DNA of 64,000 nt, taken from assembly GCA_019639155.1 (NCBI GenBank), contig JAHBSJ010000005.1, positions 210,342-274,341 on the forward strand, read 5' to 3'. Within the stretch, counting starts at the first letter, position 1. Every line of letters begins with the position of its first letter. Shown in pieces: positions 16,558-24,814 of this stretch. This DNA comes from Acidobacteriota bacterium. Its GTDB lineage: Bacteria > Acidobacteriota > Blastocatellia > Pyrinomonadales > Pyrinomonadaceae. The position numbers and the translations under genes are program-made. The notes below the pieces were generated by a model that made no database searches, was not told the origin of the DNA, and saw nothing but the letters and a program-made list of their open reading frames with translations.

Positions 16558-17589
16558 CTAGTCGAATAGCCCGCTAACGTAGGCTTCAGGGTCAAACACC
16601 ATCAGGTCCTCTGCCTGTTCGCCGATGCCGACGTAGCGTATCGGCAGGCTGAGTTCCTTTGAAATGGCGACGGCGATACCGCCTTTGGCCGTTCCGTCGA
16701 GTTTGGTGAGGACGATGCCCGTAACGTCCGCGGTTTTCGTAAACTGCCGTGCCTGTTCCAGCCCATTCTGCCCAGTAACTGCGTCGATGACGAGCAGCGT
16801 TTCGTGCGGAGCGCCGGGAACTTCGCGCCCGGCGACCTTTTTCATCTTCTCGAGCTCGGCCATCAGGTTCGACTTGTTATGCAGACGCCCCGCGGTATCG
16901 ACGATCAGCACGTCCGCCTCGCGAGCCTTTGCCGCACGCAGTGCGTCAAACAGCACCGCGGCCGGATCGGTTCCCTCTTTCTGCTGGATTATCTCCACGC
17001 CGGCACGTCCGGCCCATATCTCAAGCTGATCCGACGCCGCCGCACGAAAAGTATCCGCGGCGCAGATGAGAACCTTGTTGCCCTCGGCCTTTATACGTTG
17101 TGCGAGTTTGCCGATCGTCGTCGTTTTGCCGACGCCGTTCACGCCCACGACCATCAGCACATACGGCTTTGCCTCGTCGCCGAACGCCGTTTCTGCCGCG
17201 ACGCCCTTATCGCGGCTGGCGTTCAGGATATCGAGCAATTCCTTTCGAATGGCGGCACGCAGGGCCGCGATGTCGCCGATCTCCTGCCGCGAGACGCCGC
17301 GGCGGACGCGGTCGATGACGTGCATCGTCGTCGCCACGCCGATATCGGTCGAAATGAGCATCTCTTCCAGCTCGTCGAGGAATTTTTCGTCGATCTGCCG
17401 CCTGCTTTCAAACAGCGTGTCGAGCCTGTCGTTGATCGAATCGCGTGTTTTCGATATCGCACGAGCAAAACGCACGCCCAGCTCGCGTTCCGCGGCCTCT
17501 TCAGCGGCCTTCAGTTCTTCCATCGAGCGGTCGAGCCCCAAAATGGAGCTCGAATGCCCGTCGTCCTTTTTTCTACGCCAAAACGCCAT
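16558..17589 (-). CDS. ftsY: Signal recognition particle receptor FtsY
   Basis: SRP-dependent GTPase that docks ribosome-nascent-chain complexes at the inner membrane. The 343 residues have a basic amphipathic start (MAFWRRKKD), the NG-domain helical bundle, P-loop [10 protein letters not shown] (about 150), DTAGR, and [10 protein letters not shown] with a closing [11 protein letters not shown]. The reading frame stays open far upstream to 18198 through tandem array B and a terminator. That extension would add a long MKPFH-repeat segment and is rejected in favour of the ATG at 17587-17589. It is the first gene of a zero-gap operon with ribD and rsmA. Confidence 0.95.
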   Translation of the reverse strand: MAFWRRKKDDGHSSSILGLDRSMEELKAAEEAAERELGVRFARAISKTRDSINDRLDTLFESRRQIDEKFLDELEEMLISTDIGVATTMHVIDRVRRGVSRQEIGDIAALRAAIRKELLDILNASRDKGVAAETAFGDEAKPYVLMVVGVNGVGKTTTIGKLAQRIKAEGNKVLICAADTFRAAASDQLEIWAGRAGVEIIQQKEGTDPAAVLFDALRAAKAREADVLIVDTAGRLHNKSNLMAELEKMKKVAGREVPGAPHETLLVIDAVTGQNGLEQARQFTKTADVTGIVLTKLDGTAKGGIAVAISKELSLPIRYVGIGEQAEDLMVFDPEAYVSGLFD

Positions 17590-17652
17590 ACTGTCAGCGT
17601 GGCCCCACGCCCCGCAAACTTTAGAGTATAGATGTTCGCGTCCCCGCCGACA

Positions 17653-17712
17653 AAAGCCCGCCGGCCCGCAGGCTGCTTCTTGCCAGAACCACCCACTACC
17701 GCAGGTGGTTCT
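17653..17712. repeat. REP-like palindromes upstream of ftsY
   Basis: Two adjacent palindromic elements. About 17653-17680 is an inverted copy of the GCAGGCCGGC-type REP seen at 9248 and 18347. 17685-17712 has 9-bp arms AGAACCACC/GGTGGTTCT around a 10-base loop. They lie in an otherwise gene-free stretch of 785 bp (17590-18374). Confidence 0.6.
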
Positions 17713-17720
17713 GACAAGAG

Positions 17721-17752
17721 GCAAGCCTCTCCGCAGTGCGCCCGCGGCGAGC
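17721..17752. repeat. Dispersed 32-bp repeat, copy 2
   Basis: Identical to 1144-1175 over 32 bp, in the same orientation. Both copies follow a palindrome by a few bases, which suggests a common mobile or REP-associated unit. Confidence 0.8.
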
Positions 17753-17774
17753 CGCAAATATACAGGCAGAGCCC

Positions 17775-17800
17775 AAAAGCCCGTCTTTGCGGGCTTTTTT
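17775..17800. terminator. Intrinsic terminator between HD-GYP gene and ftsY
   Basis: Stem AAAAGCCCG/CGGGCTTTT, loop TCTTTG, with a run of six T on the plus strand and four on the minus strand. No plus-strand gene precedes it. It may end minus-strand transcription coming from the HD-GYP gene through array B, so the functional orientation is undecided. Confidence 0.6.
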
Positions 17801-17825
17801 GGATTAGGAATCAACTGAGGAAAGA

Positions 17826-18077
17826 GTTTCCTCACTCTGTGAAAATATTTCATCGCACTGTGAAAAGGTTTCATCAGCCTGTGAAAAGGTTTCATCACAC
17901 TGTGAAAACATTTCATCACACTGTGAAAAGGTTTCATCAGCCTGTGAAAAGGTTTCATCACACTGTGAAAAGGTTTCATCACACTGTGAAAACATTTCAT
18001 CACACTGTGAAAAGGTTTCATCAGCCTGTGAAAAGGTTTCATCACACCGTGAAAAGGTTTCGTGGCACGGTGAGTCG
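17826..18077. repeat. 21-bp tandem repeat array B (12 units)
   Basis: Twelve consecutive 21-bp units of consensus GTTTCATCACACTGTGAAAA + G. Variants with CAGCCT in place of CACACT occur at units 3, 6 and 10, and AAC-ending/ATT-starting pairs at units 4-5 and 8-9, which gives a partial higher-order pattern of about 63 bp. Each unit contains the imperfect palindrome TTTCAnnnnnnnnTGAAA. The frames are open on both strands as an artefact of period 21. It follows directly after the hairpin at 17775. Confidence 0.9.
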
Positions 18078-18275
18078 GGAATATCGCTTGAATTTTATGT
18101 CGTTTAGCGCCAAAATCATTGAACTTTGCGCAATTCGCACTCCCCGCAGCGTTTTTTTCAAAGGGTTTGCGGATAAATCCACGCTCAGGCAGAGCCAAAG
18201 GCTAGAACGGCGGATAAAGAAGACGCTCGGGCCGTTTTGGAGCAGATATTGCGGAAAATTTTGTCCTGATCTCAA

Positions 18276-18368
18276 CCGTCGGCTAAAACCGACGGCAATT
18301 CCAAAACCTAAAATTCAGGCCGGCAGGAAGCGGGCCGGCGAAGAGGCAGGCCGGCGGCCTGCGGGCTG
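18276..18368. repeat. REP elements downstream of the HD-GYP gene
   Basis: 18276-18295 is the palindrome CCGTCGGCTAAAACCGACGG, one base different from 1294-1313, with a shared downstream flank (CAATTCCAAAACnTAAnATT, then CAGGCCGGCAG). 18347-18367 carries the GCAGGCCGGCGGCCTGC element. Both lie within 100 bp of the stop codon of the HD-GYP gene. No gene is seen from 18078 to 18374. Confidence 0.7.
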
Positions 18369-18374
18369 GCGGAT

Positions 18375-20192
18375 TTATGCGACGAGGCGGTCGAGGAGCG
18401 GGTCGTTTTCTGATGCAGCGGCGGCTTCGGCGGCGCGTTTTTCGGCGAGCTGACGGATGATGCCCTGGCCGATCTCGCCGGCGTTGCACGCGGCGACGAG
18501 AGCCTCGACGACCTCGGCCTGATAACGCGTGCCGACGAACGAACGTATGCGTTCGAGAGCGGCGTCGAGCTCCATTCCCTTTTGATACGGCCGGTCGATC
18601 GTCATTGCGTCGAACGTGTCGGCGACGGAGACGATCTTTGCCTGCAGCGGTATTTGGTCGCCGGTCAAACCCTGCGGATAGCCTTTGCCGTTGACCATCT
18701 CGTGGTGCATGTACATACCGGGCAAGAAATCTTTCATCGCCGGTATCTGCGACATTATCTTGTAGCCGCGAACGGGGTGCTGCTTCATTATCTCGAACTC
18801 TTCGTCGGTCAAAGCGGCGGGCTTTTTCAAGATGTTGTCGTCGATCGCGATCTTGCCGACGTCGTGCAGCAATGCACTGATTCGCAGCGTCTCGAGCTCG
18901 TCGGCGGGCAAATTCATACGACGGCCTATCGCGACCGAAATGCGTGCGACGCGTTCCGAATGGCCGCGTGTGTATTTGTCTTTGCCGTCGATCGCGGCGG
19001 CGAGCGCCTTTACGGTACCGACGAAAAGCTCGCGGTTCTCTTCGGCAGCTTTGGCGAGATTGGCGAGTTGTTCCTCGATCTTGCCGCTCATCTGATCGAA
19101 CGAATCCGCAAGCGTGCCGATCTCTGTTACATTCCGAGATGCTAATCGTGAAGAATAGTCACCCGCGGCGATTCGTTCCGCGGCGTCGGTTAGCCGCAGA
19201 AGCGGATTGGTCATCGACCGAGCGAGCAAGAGCCCCACGATCATCGCAGCTATCGCAAAACCCAGGCTGATAAGCCAGATCTGACGGCGAATGTCCGCTA
19301 CTGAGGCGAGCGCCTTAGCCTCGTCCTGCATAGCAACAACGCCGACGATACTGCCGTCGGCTATCACCGCGGTTGAATAGGCCCCGATCATTCTGTGCGG
19401 CTTATCGTTGTAAACAGCGTCGAAAGGAACCAGGGCCGATTGAACGATGCGGCCGGATTCAATCCACTCGGAGACTATCTTTAGATCCGTGAACGTTCGG
19501 CCGGAAGTGCTCGCAGAATTGTCCGGATGAAATACTGCATCGCCCTGCTCATCAACGACAAAAATGATCGGCAGGCCGCTTTCCCAGAGCTGTTGTTCGG
19601 AAACGGCGGTGAATCCAACGATGTCCCCTGCCAGCCGCTTTGCGGAAATGGCGGTCACGATTCGGATGGCGGGCCGTCCGGCACCGGACGTTCCGACGGA
19701 AAAAGTGAGTACCGGATGGCCGCTGCTTTCGGTCGTCCGCGGACGGCCCACACTAAGCTCGGCTGTTGCGGGTGCGGCATCATTCGCCAGTAGATCCAAT
19801 GTGACGCCGTCGAGTATCTCGGGCCGAAAGACCGATATCGGGATCTCATTTTCGGAGCTGATGTGAATGCCTGCGATTTCCGGATTCTCGCGAAGCATTG
19901 AGCTGAGTGTGGCAGCCAGTTTTTCGGATTCGGAGAGAAAGGGGTCTTCGCCGAGTTCGATCGCCTTTTTCAGTTGATACACCGTTGATCTTGCGCGCTC
20001 AGCAAAGATCTCGATCCGACGAGCCTTTTCCTGTACCAACTGGATCTGATAGCGGTTCTCTGCCGCCCGCAACTCTGTCCCCGATCTGTCAGAGAGCATC
20101 CAGCCCGTTAGGACGAGCGGAACCAGGCCGACGAGAAAAAGGGTCAGCAGTACGAGATAGCGAAGGCTGATTTTACGTTTTGTGGATGGCAT
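18375..20192 (-). CDS. Membrane HD-GYP protein (putative c-di-GMP phosphodiesterase) with sensor and HAMP domains
   Basis: A 605-residue sensor-effector. Transmembrane helix 1 (about 10-32) is followed by an extracytoplasmic Cache-like sensor (about 35-285), helix 2 (about 288-310), a HAMP linker (about 310-362, ending LADSFDQMSGKIEE) and an HD-GYP domain (about 385-560). Metal and catalytic motifs are present: HSERVARIS, HDVGKI, HHEMVNGKGYPQGL and SVADTFDAM. HD-GYP domains hydrolyse cyclic di-GMP, linking an external signal to motility or biofilm output; the ligand is unknown. The usual D of HHExxDGxGYP is Asn here, which may alter activity. It lies 83 bp downstream of the PP2C gene on the same strand and could be co-transcribed. 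Confidence 0.9.
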   Translation of the reverse strand: MPSTKRKISLRYLVLLTLFLVGLVPLVLTGWMLSDRSGTELRAAENRYQIQLVQEKARRIEIFAERARSTVYQLKKAIELGEDPFLSESEKLAATLSSMLRENPEIAGIHISSENEIPISVFRPEILDGVTLDLLANDAAPATAELSVGRPRTTESSGHPVLTFSVGTSGAGRPAIRIVTAISAKRLAGDIVGFTAVSEQQLWESGLPIIFVVDEQGDAVFHPDNSASTSGRTFTDLKIVSEWIESGRIVQSALVPFDAVYNDKPHRMIGAYSTAVIADGSIVGVVAMQDEAKALASVADIRRQIWLISLGFAIAAMIVGLLLARSMTNPLLRLTDAAERIAAGDYSSRLASRNVTEIGTLADSFDQMSGKIEEQLANLAKAAEENRELFVGTVKALAAAIDGKDKYTRGHSERVARISVAIGRRMNLPADELETLRISALLHDVGKIAIDDNILKKPAALTDEEFEIMKQHPVRGYKIMSQIPAMKDFLPGMYMHHEMVNGKGYPQGLTGDQIPLQAKIVSVADTFDAMTIDRPYQKGMELDAALERIRSFVGTRYQAEVVEALVAACNAGEIGQGIIRQLAEKRAAEAAAASENDPLLDRLVA

Positions 20193-20275
20193 CAGGGAGC
20201 GGCCGATGTGGGACGGCCATCTCCCATTCTAACGAAGTGTGCATCATTGGGTCAATATGTTTAAACATGTCGGAA

Positions 20276-21937
20276 TCACGCGGTCTTTTTGATTATTAGC
20301 AGAGTAATGTCATCATTCGCCGGCGCCGTACCTGTAAAATCGGACAATGCAGACTCGACCTTGTCCCTGATCCCGGACGAGCTGCGGTCACGATTCTTAA
20401 GTAGAACCTCTTTGAGTCTATCGAGCCCGAATTCGTCCTCAGCAAGATTGTTGGCCTCCGAAACGCCATCCGAATAAACCATGAGTACGTCCCCGACCGA
20501 GAGAGCGAGGCTTCCGGATTCGTATTCGGCGAATGCCATCAGCCCGAGTGGAAGGCCTCCGGAAGAAAGTTCCTCGATCGAGCCCGAAGTACGTCCGACG
20601 ATCGGCGGGTTGTGCCCCGCGTTGATGAATTCAATTTCCCCGGTGTCTCGATCAAGTTCCCCAACGAAAAGCGTGACGAAACGGTTGGCAGGAGTATTCT
20701 CGGTCAAATATTCATTGATCGAGGTGACGAGGTCTTTGAGCGGTGCATTCGTCGCGGCCTGAGCATGGACTGCAGCGTGGAGACTGGACATCAAGAGAGC
20801 AGCGGCCGTGCCTTTGCCCGAAACGTCGCCGAGCGCAAACAAAAGTTTACCGTTAGGACGCTCGATGAAGTCATAGTAGTCGCCGCCGATCTCGTAGCAG
20901 GAAAACGATATACCCTGCATTTCGTATCCCGGAATGTCCGGCGGTTCAGACGGCTGGAACCGCTGTTGTATCTCCGTCGCCAATTCCAGTTCGCGCTCCA
21001 TCCGTTCCCGGTTGATACGTTCCTCGACGAGGCTCGCGTTCTCTACGCGGATCGACGCAACCGAGGCGAGTGTTGTCAGGATATCTAGGTGCTCCTTGCT
21101 GAAGGTTGCCTGATGGGTAGGCGAATCCGCATAGATAATGCCGAAGATCTCTCTTTCATCGACGCTTAGCGGGACCGCAAGTACGGAGCGAATTCCCTGC
21201 AGGACAATGGTCTGGGTGCCGAACTTCGGATCCTGCTGAGCGTCAGAAGTTAAAACGGAATTCCCGCGTTCCAATACCTCCGCCATGACCGCTCGGCTGA
21301 TGCGGATCTCTTCCAGCGGAGTTTCCTTCCCACGCTCACGCGCAACCTTTACGTCCATTTCAGAATTGGAGCCGAAGTCGCGGAGCATAATTACCACTCG
21401 GCTCGCAGGAACCGCCTCAAAGACCAAAGAGGCGACGTTATCCAGCGTTTCGTCAAGACTTCGCGACGAAAGCAGCGTGACGCCGACCTTGCTTATAAGG
21501 CCCAGAAGATCGCTCCGGGATGAGATGGTCGCATCTACGATCTCGGTCGTAGGATACCTCCGGGAAGGCAATGCGATCGTGTTGGTAGGATCAAGCTGAT
21601 CCGTGGTATCGGCGATCAGGGCAGAACTTATCGCTTTTGGAATATCGCTCTCGCCATGGAAGGTTATTCTTGTTTCGCCTATCTGGATCAAGTCTCCGGA
21701 ATATATCGGGATCGAGCCGGATACCGGTTCTCCATTCAGCCTGGTGCCGTTTGCAGAGCCCAGGTCATGAAGCCAAAATGCATCGCCCTCTCGACGTATT
21801 TCAGCGTGTAGTCTGGACGCAAAAGCGTCCGGAATACATACGTCGCTCCGTGCCGAACGCCCGACGGTCGTTTTTACCTTTGCTAAAGCGAACTCGTCGG
21901 TCGCCCCGTTTGGATGGAGAATGATCAAACGCGCCAT
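20276..21937 (-). CDS. FHA-GAF-SpoIIE-type PP2C phosphatase
   Basis: A 553-residue signalling protein with three domains. An N-terminal FHA domain (about 1-95: VGRSARSDVCIP, SRLHAEI, LGSANGTRLNG) binds phosphothreonine. A GAF sensor domain spans about 150-310. A short coiled linker leads to a SpoIIE/RsbU-type PPM serine phosphatase (about 345-553) with CYEIGGDYYDF, GDVSGKGTAAAL, NAGHNPP and YSDGVSEA metal-site motifs, all intact. It is the last gene of a tight minus-strand cluster with a kinase and a second FHA protein, 3 bp after the RDD gene. The natural reading is that it reverses phosphorylation by the neighbouring kinase, or acts in an anti-sigma partner switch; neither is shown. Confidence 0.9.
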   Translation of the reverse strand: MARLIILHPNGATDEFALAKVKTTVGRSARSDVCIPDAFASRLHAEIRREGDAFWLHDLGSANGTRLNGEPVSGSIPIYSGDLIQIGETRITFHGESDIPKAISSALIADTTDQLDPTNTIALPSRRYPTTEIVDATISSRSDLLGLISKVGVTLLSSRSLDETLDNVASLVFEAVPASRVVIMLRDFGSNSEMDVKVARERGKETPLEEIRISRAVMAEVLERGNSVLTSDAQQDPKFGTQTIVLQGIRSVLAVPLSVDEREIFGIIYADSPTHQATFSKEHLDILTTLASVASIRVENASLVEERINRERMERELELATEIQQRFQPSEPPDIPGYEMQGISFSCYEIGGDYYDFIERPNGKLLFALGDVSGKGTAAALLMSSLHAAVHAQAATNAPLKDLVTSINEYLTENTPANRFVTLFVGELDRDTGEIEFINAGHNPPIVGRTSGSIEELSSGGLPLGLMAFAEYESGSLALSVGDVLMVYSDGVSEANNLAEDEFGLDRLKEVLLKNRDRSSSGIRDKVESALSDFTGTAPANDDITLLIIKKTA

Positions 21938-21940
21938 AGA

Positions 21941-22429
21941 TCAATTTATGTACTGTTTTGAACCGCGGACTACTACAGTTTTTGCGATCAGATCGTGAAG
22001 AGCACGGCCTTTAGAACTAATGCCGGCAATAAAAAATCCGACACCAAGCGTAGCCGGAATTAGTAAATAACCAAGAACGTTTCGAACAATGACCCTTCCC
22101 AAAGACAAAGGACCGCCGACATCCGAAACAATGGTCATGCCGAACAGCCACTTTCCGACGGATCTTCCAAAAAGCAGCGGAAGTGCGATGCTGTTAACGA
22201 CAAAGACAATCATGGTAAGAAGCCATCCCCACAAACCGACTGCCGGCGGATTCGCTCTATCTGAAAGTGCATCCGAAATTACTAGAGCTAACAGGGGCAC
22301 GGAAAAAACAAGAATATAGTCTGTCGAGGCAGCAGCGATGCGAAGCGGAAACGGAGCGCGTAATACTCTCGGATCAAATTTGCCGGCTATGCTATTGTTG
22401 GTTGTGCCCGATGCTGTCATTGTGTTCAC
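21941..22429 (-). CDS. RDD-family membrane protein
   Basis: A 162-residue protein with the RDD-type arrangement: RIAAASTDY at the first helix (about 29-55), further helices at about 65-90 and 110-135, and a closing GRALHDLIAKTVVV. RDD proteins are small inner-membrane proteins of largely unknown role (some linked to ion transport). Here it sits between a Ser/Thr kinase (15-bp gap) and a PP2C phosphatase (3-bp gap), so it may be a membrane substrate or anchor of that signalling pair. Confidence 0.85.
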   Translation of the reverse strand: MNTMTASGTTNNSIAGKFDPRVLRAPFPLRIAAASTDYILVFSVPLLALVISDALSDRANPPAVGLWGWLLTMIVFVVNSIALPLLFGRSVGKWLFGMTIVSDVGGPLSLGRVIVRNVLGYLLIPATLGVGFFIAGISSKGRALHDLIAKTVVVRGSKQYIN

Positions 22430-22444
22430 ATTAGACCGGCGGCG

Positions 22445-24040
22445 TTAGTTGATCAAGAACTGCAGGGTCGTATCTCCGAGCCTGATCCGGTCCCCGCTCG
22501 ACAGAGCATACGGGACATTCGGCGGCAACTTGATGCCGTTTCCCCTCTGACCAAAGATCAGGGTCCCGTTCGACGAGCCAAGATCCTCCAATTTAAAAGA
22601 GTCACCTTCCCGGAATATTCTTGCATGCTTTCTCGAGATCTTTGTTTGCGGATCGAATCTCGAAAGGTCGACCTCCGGAAAGATATTTGCCGTAGGATCG
22701 CGCCGGCCCACTAACATATCGGTCTTTTCGAGCATGTAAACCGGAACATTAAGTTCGGTAGTACCGTCCACGATCAACTTCGCAGTGGCTTGAGGCTTGG
22801 AGTATATCTCAGAATGTACGCCCCTCTGCGCTATCGGCTGTCGAGAGCCGCAAAACGCACAGAATTGATCCGTCGCAATGATCTGGCGGCCGCAAAAGCC
22901 GCAGAAAACAAGCTGAGTTGCCAAACTCTCGGAAACAGGGCCGACATCAACACCGTAGGTGACCTTGCCGTCTTTCAGATGCGAAAGATGCGTTTCCAGA
23001 GCAAGGGCCATTTCTGATGCCGAGGGAAAACGGTTCTCTGCGGAGTATTCTACGGCCCTCATCAGAATGCGTTCCATTTGATCCGATATTTGCGGATTGA
23101 TCTGTCGAGGCCTTGGATTCTTTTCGAAATCAAATATAAGGAGCGGGTTGTTCTGCGGATCTGCACCCGTAAGCAGATGAAACATGGTAGAACCTAAACT
23201 ATAAATATCGGAACGCGGTTCAACCTGCCCCGAAAATAGCTCAGGCGGGGCATAGCCCATTGTTCCTACGGCAGTCACGCCTCTTTCGCTGCCTTGCCCC
23301 ACTGAGCGCGCAATGCCAAAATCCACAAGCATTATTCGACCGGTCTTACCGTCGATCATGATATTTGAGGGTTTGAGATCACGATATACGATCGATTCGG
23401 GATGTTGGTGAAGGTAATTTAGAACGTCGCAGATCTGAAGAGCCCATTCCGCCACCGTTTTTTCATCTACTCGTCCGCCCGGTGTGGCCCGAAGCCGCGC
23501 CGCCAGATCGCCTCCCGTGATGTATTTCATTACGAGATAGAACCGGTGATGAAAACTGTCGAAAAAATAATCGTAGATCGTGGGAATGGCAGGATGTTCC
23601 AATGCCGAAAGGATCATCGATTCACGTTTGAAATCTTCGACCGCTTTGGCCTGTTCAACCGCTTCAAGATTGGACTGGATCATTTCCTTTAGCGCACGTT
23701 CCACGCCGCCAAGGTTCGAATCCTTTGCGAGGTAAACCGCGCCCATCCCACCACCTCCGATCTTTCGAACGACCTCATAACGGCCGCCGACGATGGTCCC
23801 GGCATCGAGAACTCTCAATACAGGGCTCTTTACCGGCTCGGCGACGCTCGACATATGCGAGGTTTCCGCGGGGCTATCAAGCGAATCATCGGTGCCCGAA
23901 ACGCCTTCGCCGTAAAGGCTGGAAGCTGTGTCCTTAGCGGCAAGGTCAAGGCAGCGGGCGCAGACATCATCTTCGATATCCACCTCGGCACCGCATTTCG
24001 TACATTTGGGCATTTCTGACTGCACGACGAATTCGCTCAC
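22445..24040 (-). CDS. Serine/threonine protein kinase with zinc ribbons and C-terminal FHA domain
   Basis: A 531-residue cytoplasmic kinase. Residues 12-31 form a CTKC/CARC zinc ribbon. The kinase domain spans about 85-355, with glycine loop IGGGGMGAVY, lysine in ERALKEM, catalytic YRDLKPSN (Tyr replaces the usual His of HRD), DFGIAR and an activation loop with GTMGYAPPE. A second ribbon (CGFCG/CAFCG) lies near 390-410, and a phosphothreonine-binding FHA domain spans about 430-531 (VGRRDP, SRKHARI, LGSSNGT). No transmembrane helix is seen, unlike PknB. It begins inside the stop of the zinc-ribbon FHA gene (ATGA overlap) and precedes RDD and PP2C genes. Autophosphorylation read by FHA domains is likely from family knowledge. 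Confidence 0.93.
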   Translation of the reverse strand: MSEFVVQSEMPKCTKCGAEVDIEDDVCARCLDLAAKDTASSLYGEGVSGTDDSLDSPAETSHMSSVAEPVKSPVLRVLDAGTIVGGRYEVVRKIGGGGMGAVYLAKDSNLGGVERALKEMIQSNLEAVEQAKAVEDFKRESMILSALEHPAIPTIYDYFFDSFHHRFYLVMKYITGGDLAARLRATPGGRVDEKTVAEWALQICDVLNYLHQHPESIVYRDLKPSNIMIDGKTGRIMLVDFGIARSVGQGSERGVTAVGTMGYAPPELFSGQVEPRSDIYSLGSTMFHLLTGADPQNNPLLIFDFEKNPRPRQINPQISDQMERILMRAVEYSAENRFPSASEMALALETHLSHLKDGKVTYGVDVGPVSESLATQLVFCGFCGRQIIATDQFCAFCGSRQPIAQRGVHSEIYSKPQATAKLIVDGTTELNVPVYMLEKTDMLVGRRDPTANIFPEVDLSRFDPQTKISRKHARIFREGDSFKLEDLGSSNGTLIFGQRGNGIKLPPNVPYALSSGDRIRLGDTTLQFLIN

Positions 24041-24606
24041 TTAACGATGTGAAAACGTAAGAAGGTCTTTCCAACGATGATCTCATCGTTGTCATTGACA
24101 ATATGCGGTGTGCCCGGCAGCAGGCGGCGGCCGCGATTCACGTATGTACCGTTCGTTGAACCGAGGTCCTCAATGAAATATGCACCCCCTGAACGGTAGA
24201 TCTTGGCATGCCTTCGCGAAACTTTCGCGTCGGAATCGTGGGCATCGAGATCCACATCTGGAAAGATCCCATTATCCGCATCCCATCTACCGATCATTGA
24301 TTCCTCATTGAACAATTCAAAGTTGGTTCCCGGCGAGTCACCCCGTTCGATCACGAGACTGGCATGGGCCCTGCTGTCGGCGGCGGGCGCACTTGATGTC
24401 TCCATGATCGGCGGCGTGATCGGCTGAAGTTCAACATTGGGGATGTCCAGCGAAGTCGCGGCGGAGATCTTGAATGAAGAGTCCGTTTGCGGTGGCGGCT
24501 GATAGGCCGGTTCCGCCTCCGGCGCGCCCATAAGACGTGTGCCGCAGTTGTCACAAAAGCGAGCGAGTTCGCTATTAGCCGAGTTGCAAGTTGGGCAATT
24601 GATCAT
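24037..24606 (-). CDS. Zinc-ribbon FHA-domain protein
   Basis: A 189-residue adaptor. An N-terminal four-Cys ribbon (CPTC and CDNCG, about residues 4-21) is followed by a Pro/Ser-rich linker (about 28-75) and a C-terminal FHA domain (about 85-189) with MIGRWDADNG, SRRHAKIYR and LGSTNGTYVNRG. FHA domains bind phosphothreonine peptides, so this is the probable phospho-reader or scaffold for the kinase, whose start overlaps its stop by 4 bp. It is the first gene of the cluster, reading leftward. Confidence 0.88.
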   Translation of the reverse strand: MINCPTCNSANSELARFCDNCGTRLMGAPEAEPAYQPPPQTDSSFKISAATSLDIPNVELQPITPPIMETSSAPAADSRAHASLVIERGDSPGTNFELFNEESMIGRWDADNGIFPDVDLDAHDSDAKVSRRHAKIYRSGGAYFIEDLGSTNGTYVNRGRRLLPGTPHIVNDNDEIIVGKTFLRFHIVK

Positions 24607-24652
24607 TTTTCGCAGTATTCAAGATGCTTCCTAAGGATTCACCACTCTGATA

Positions 24653-24681
24653 ATCGTAATTATATGTTAGTAGCCGGTCAA
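24653..24681 (-). promoter_or_regulatory. Possible promoter of the FHA-kinase cluster
   Basis: On the minus strand TTGACC, a 17-bp gap and TACGAT lie about 47 bp upstream of the 24606 start. The -35 matches well and the -10 only partly. It is by-eye evidence only. Confidence 0.3.
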
Positions 24682-24814
24682 ATCAGCTCTGATCCCATAT
24701 CCGATGTCGACGAAAGTTTTTGAAACAATGGATTGTATGCCCTCGTAAACATCGGTTGTTACATGACCGAGCATCGTCTCAGCTATCTGATACTACTATA
24801 AAAGGATAATCGAC

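Noticed and set aside
17590..18198. N-terminal extension of FtsY through array B (MKPFHSV.. repeats)
   Set aside because: The extension is tandem-repeat DNA plus a terminator; FtsY begins normally at 17589.
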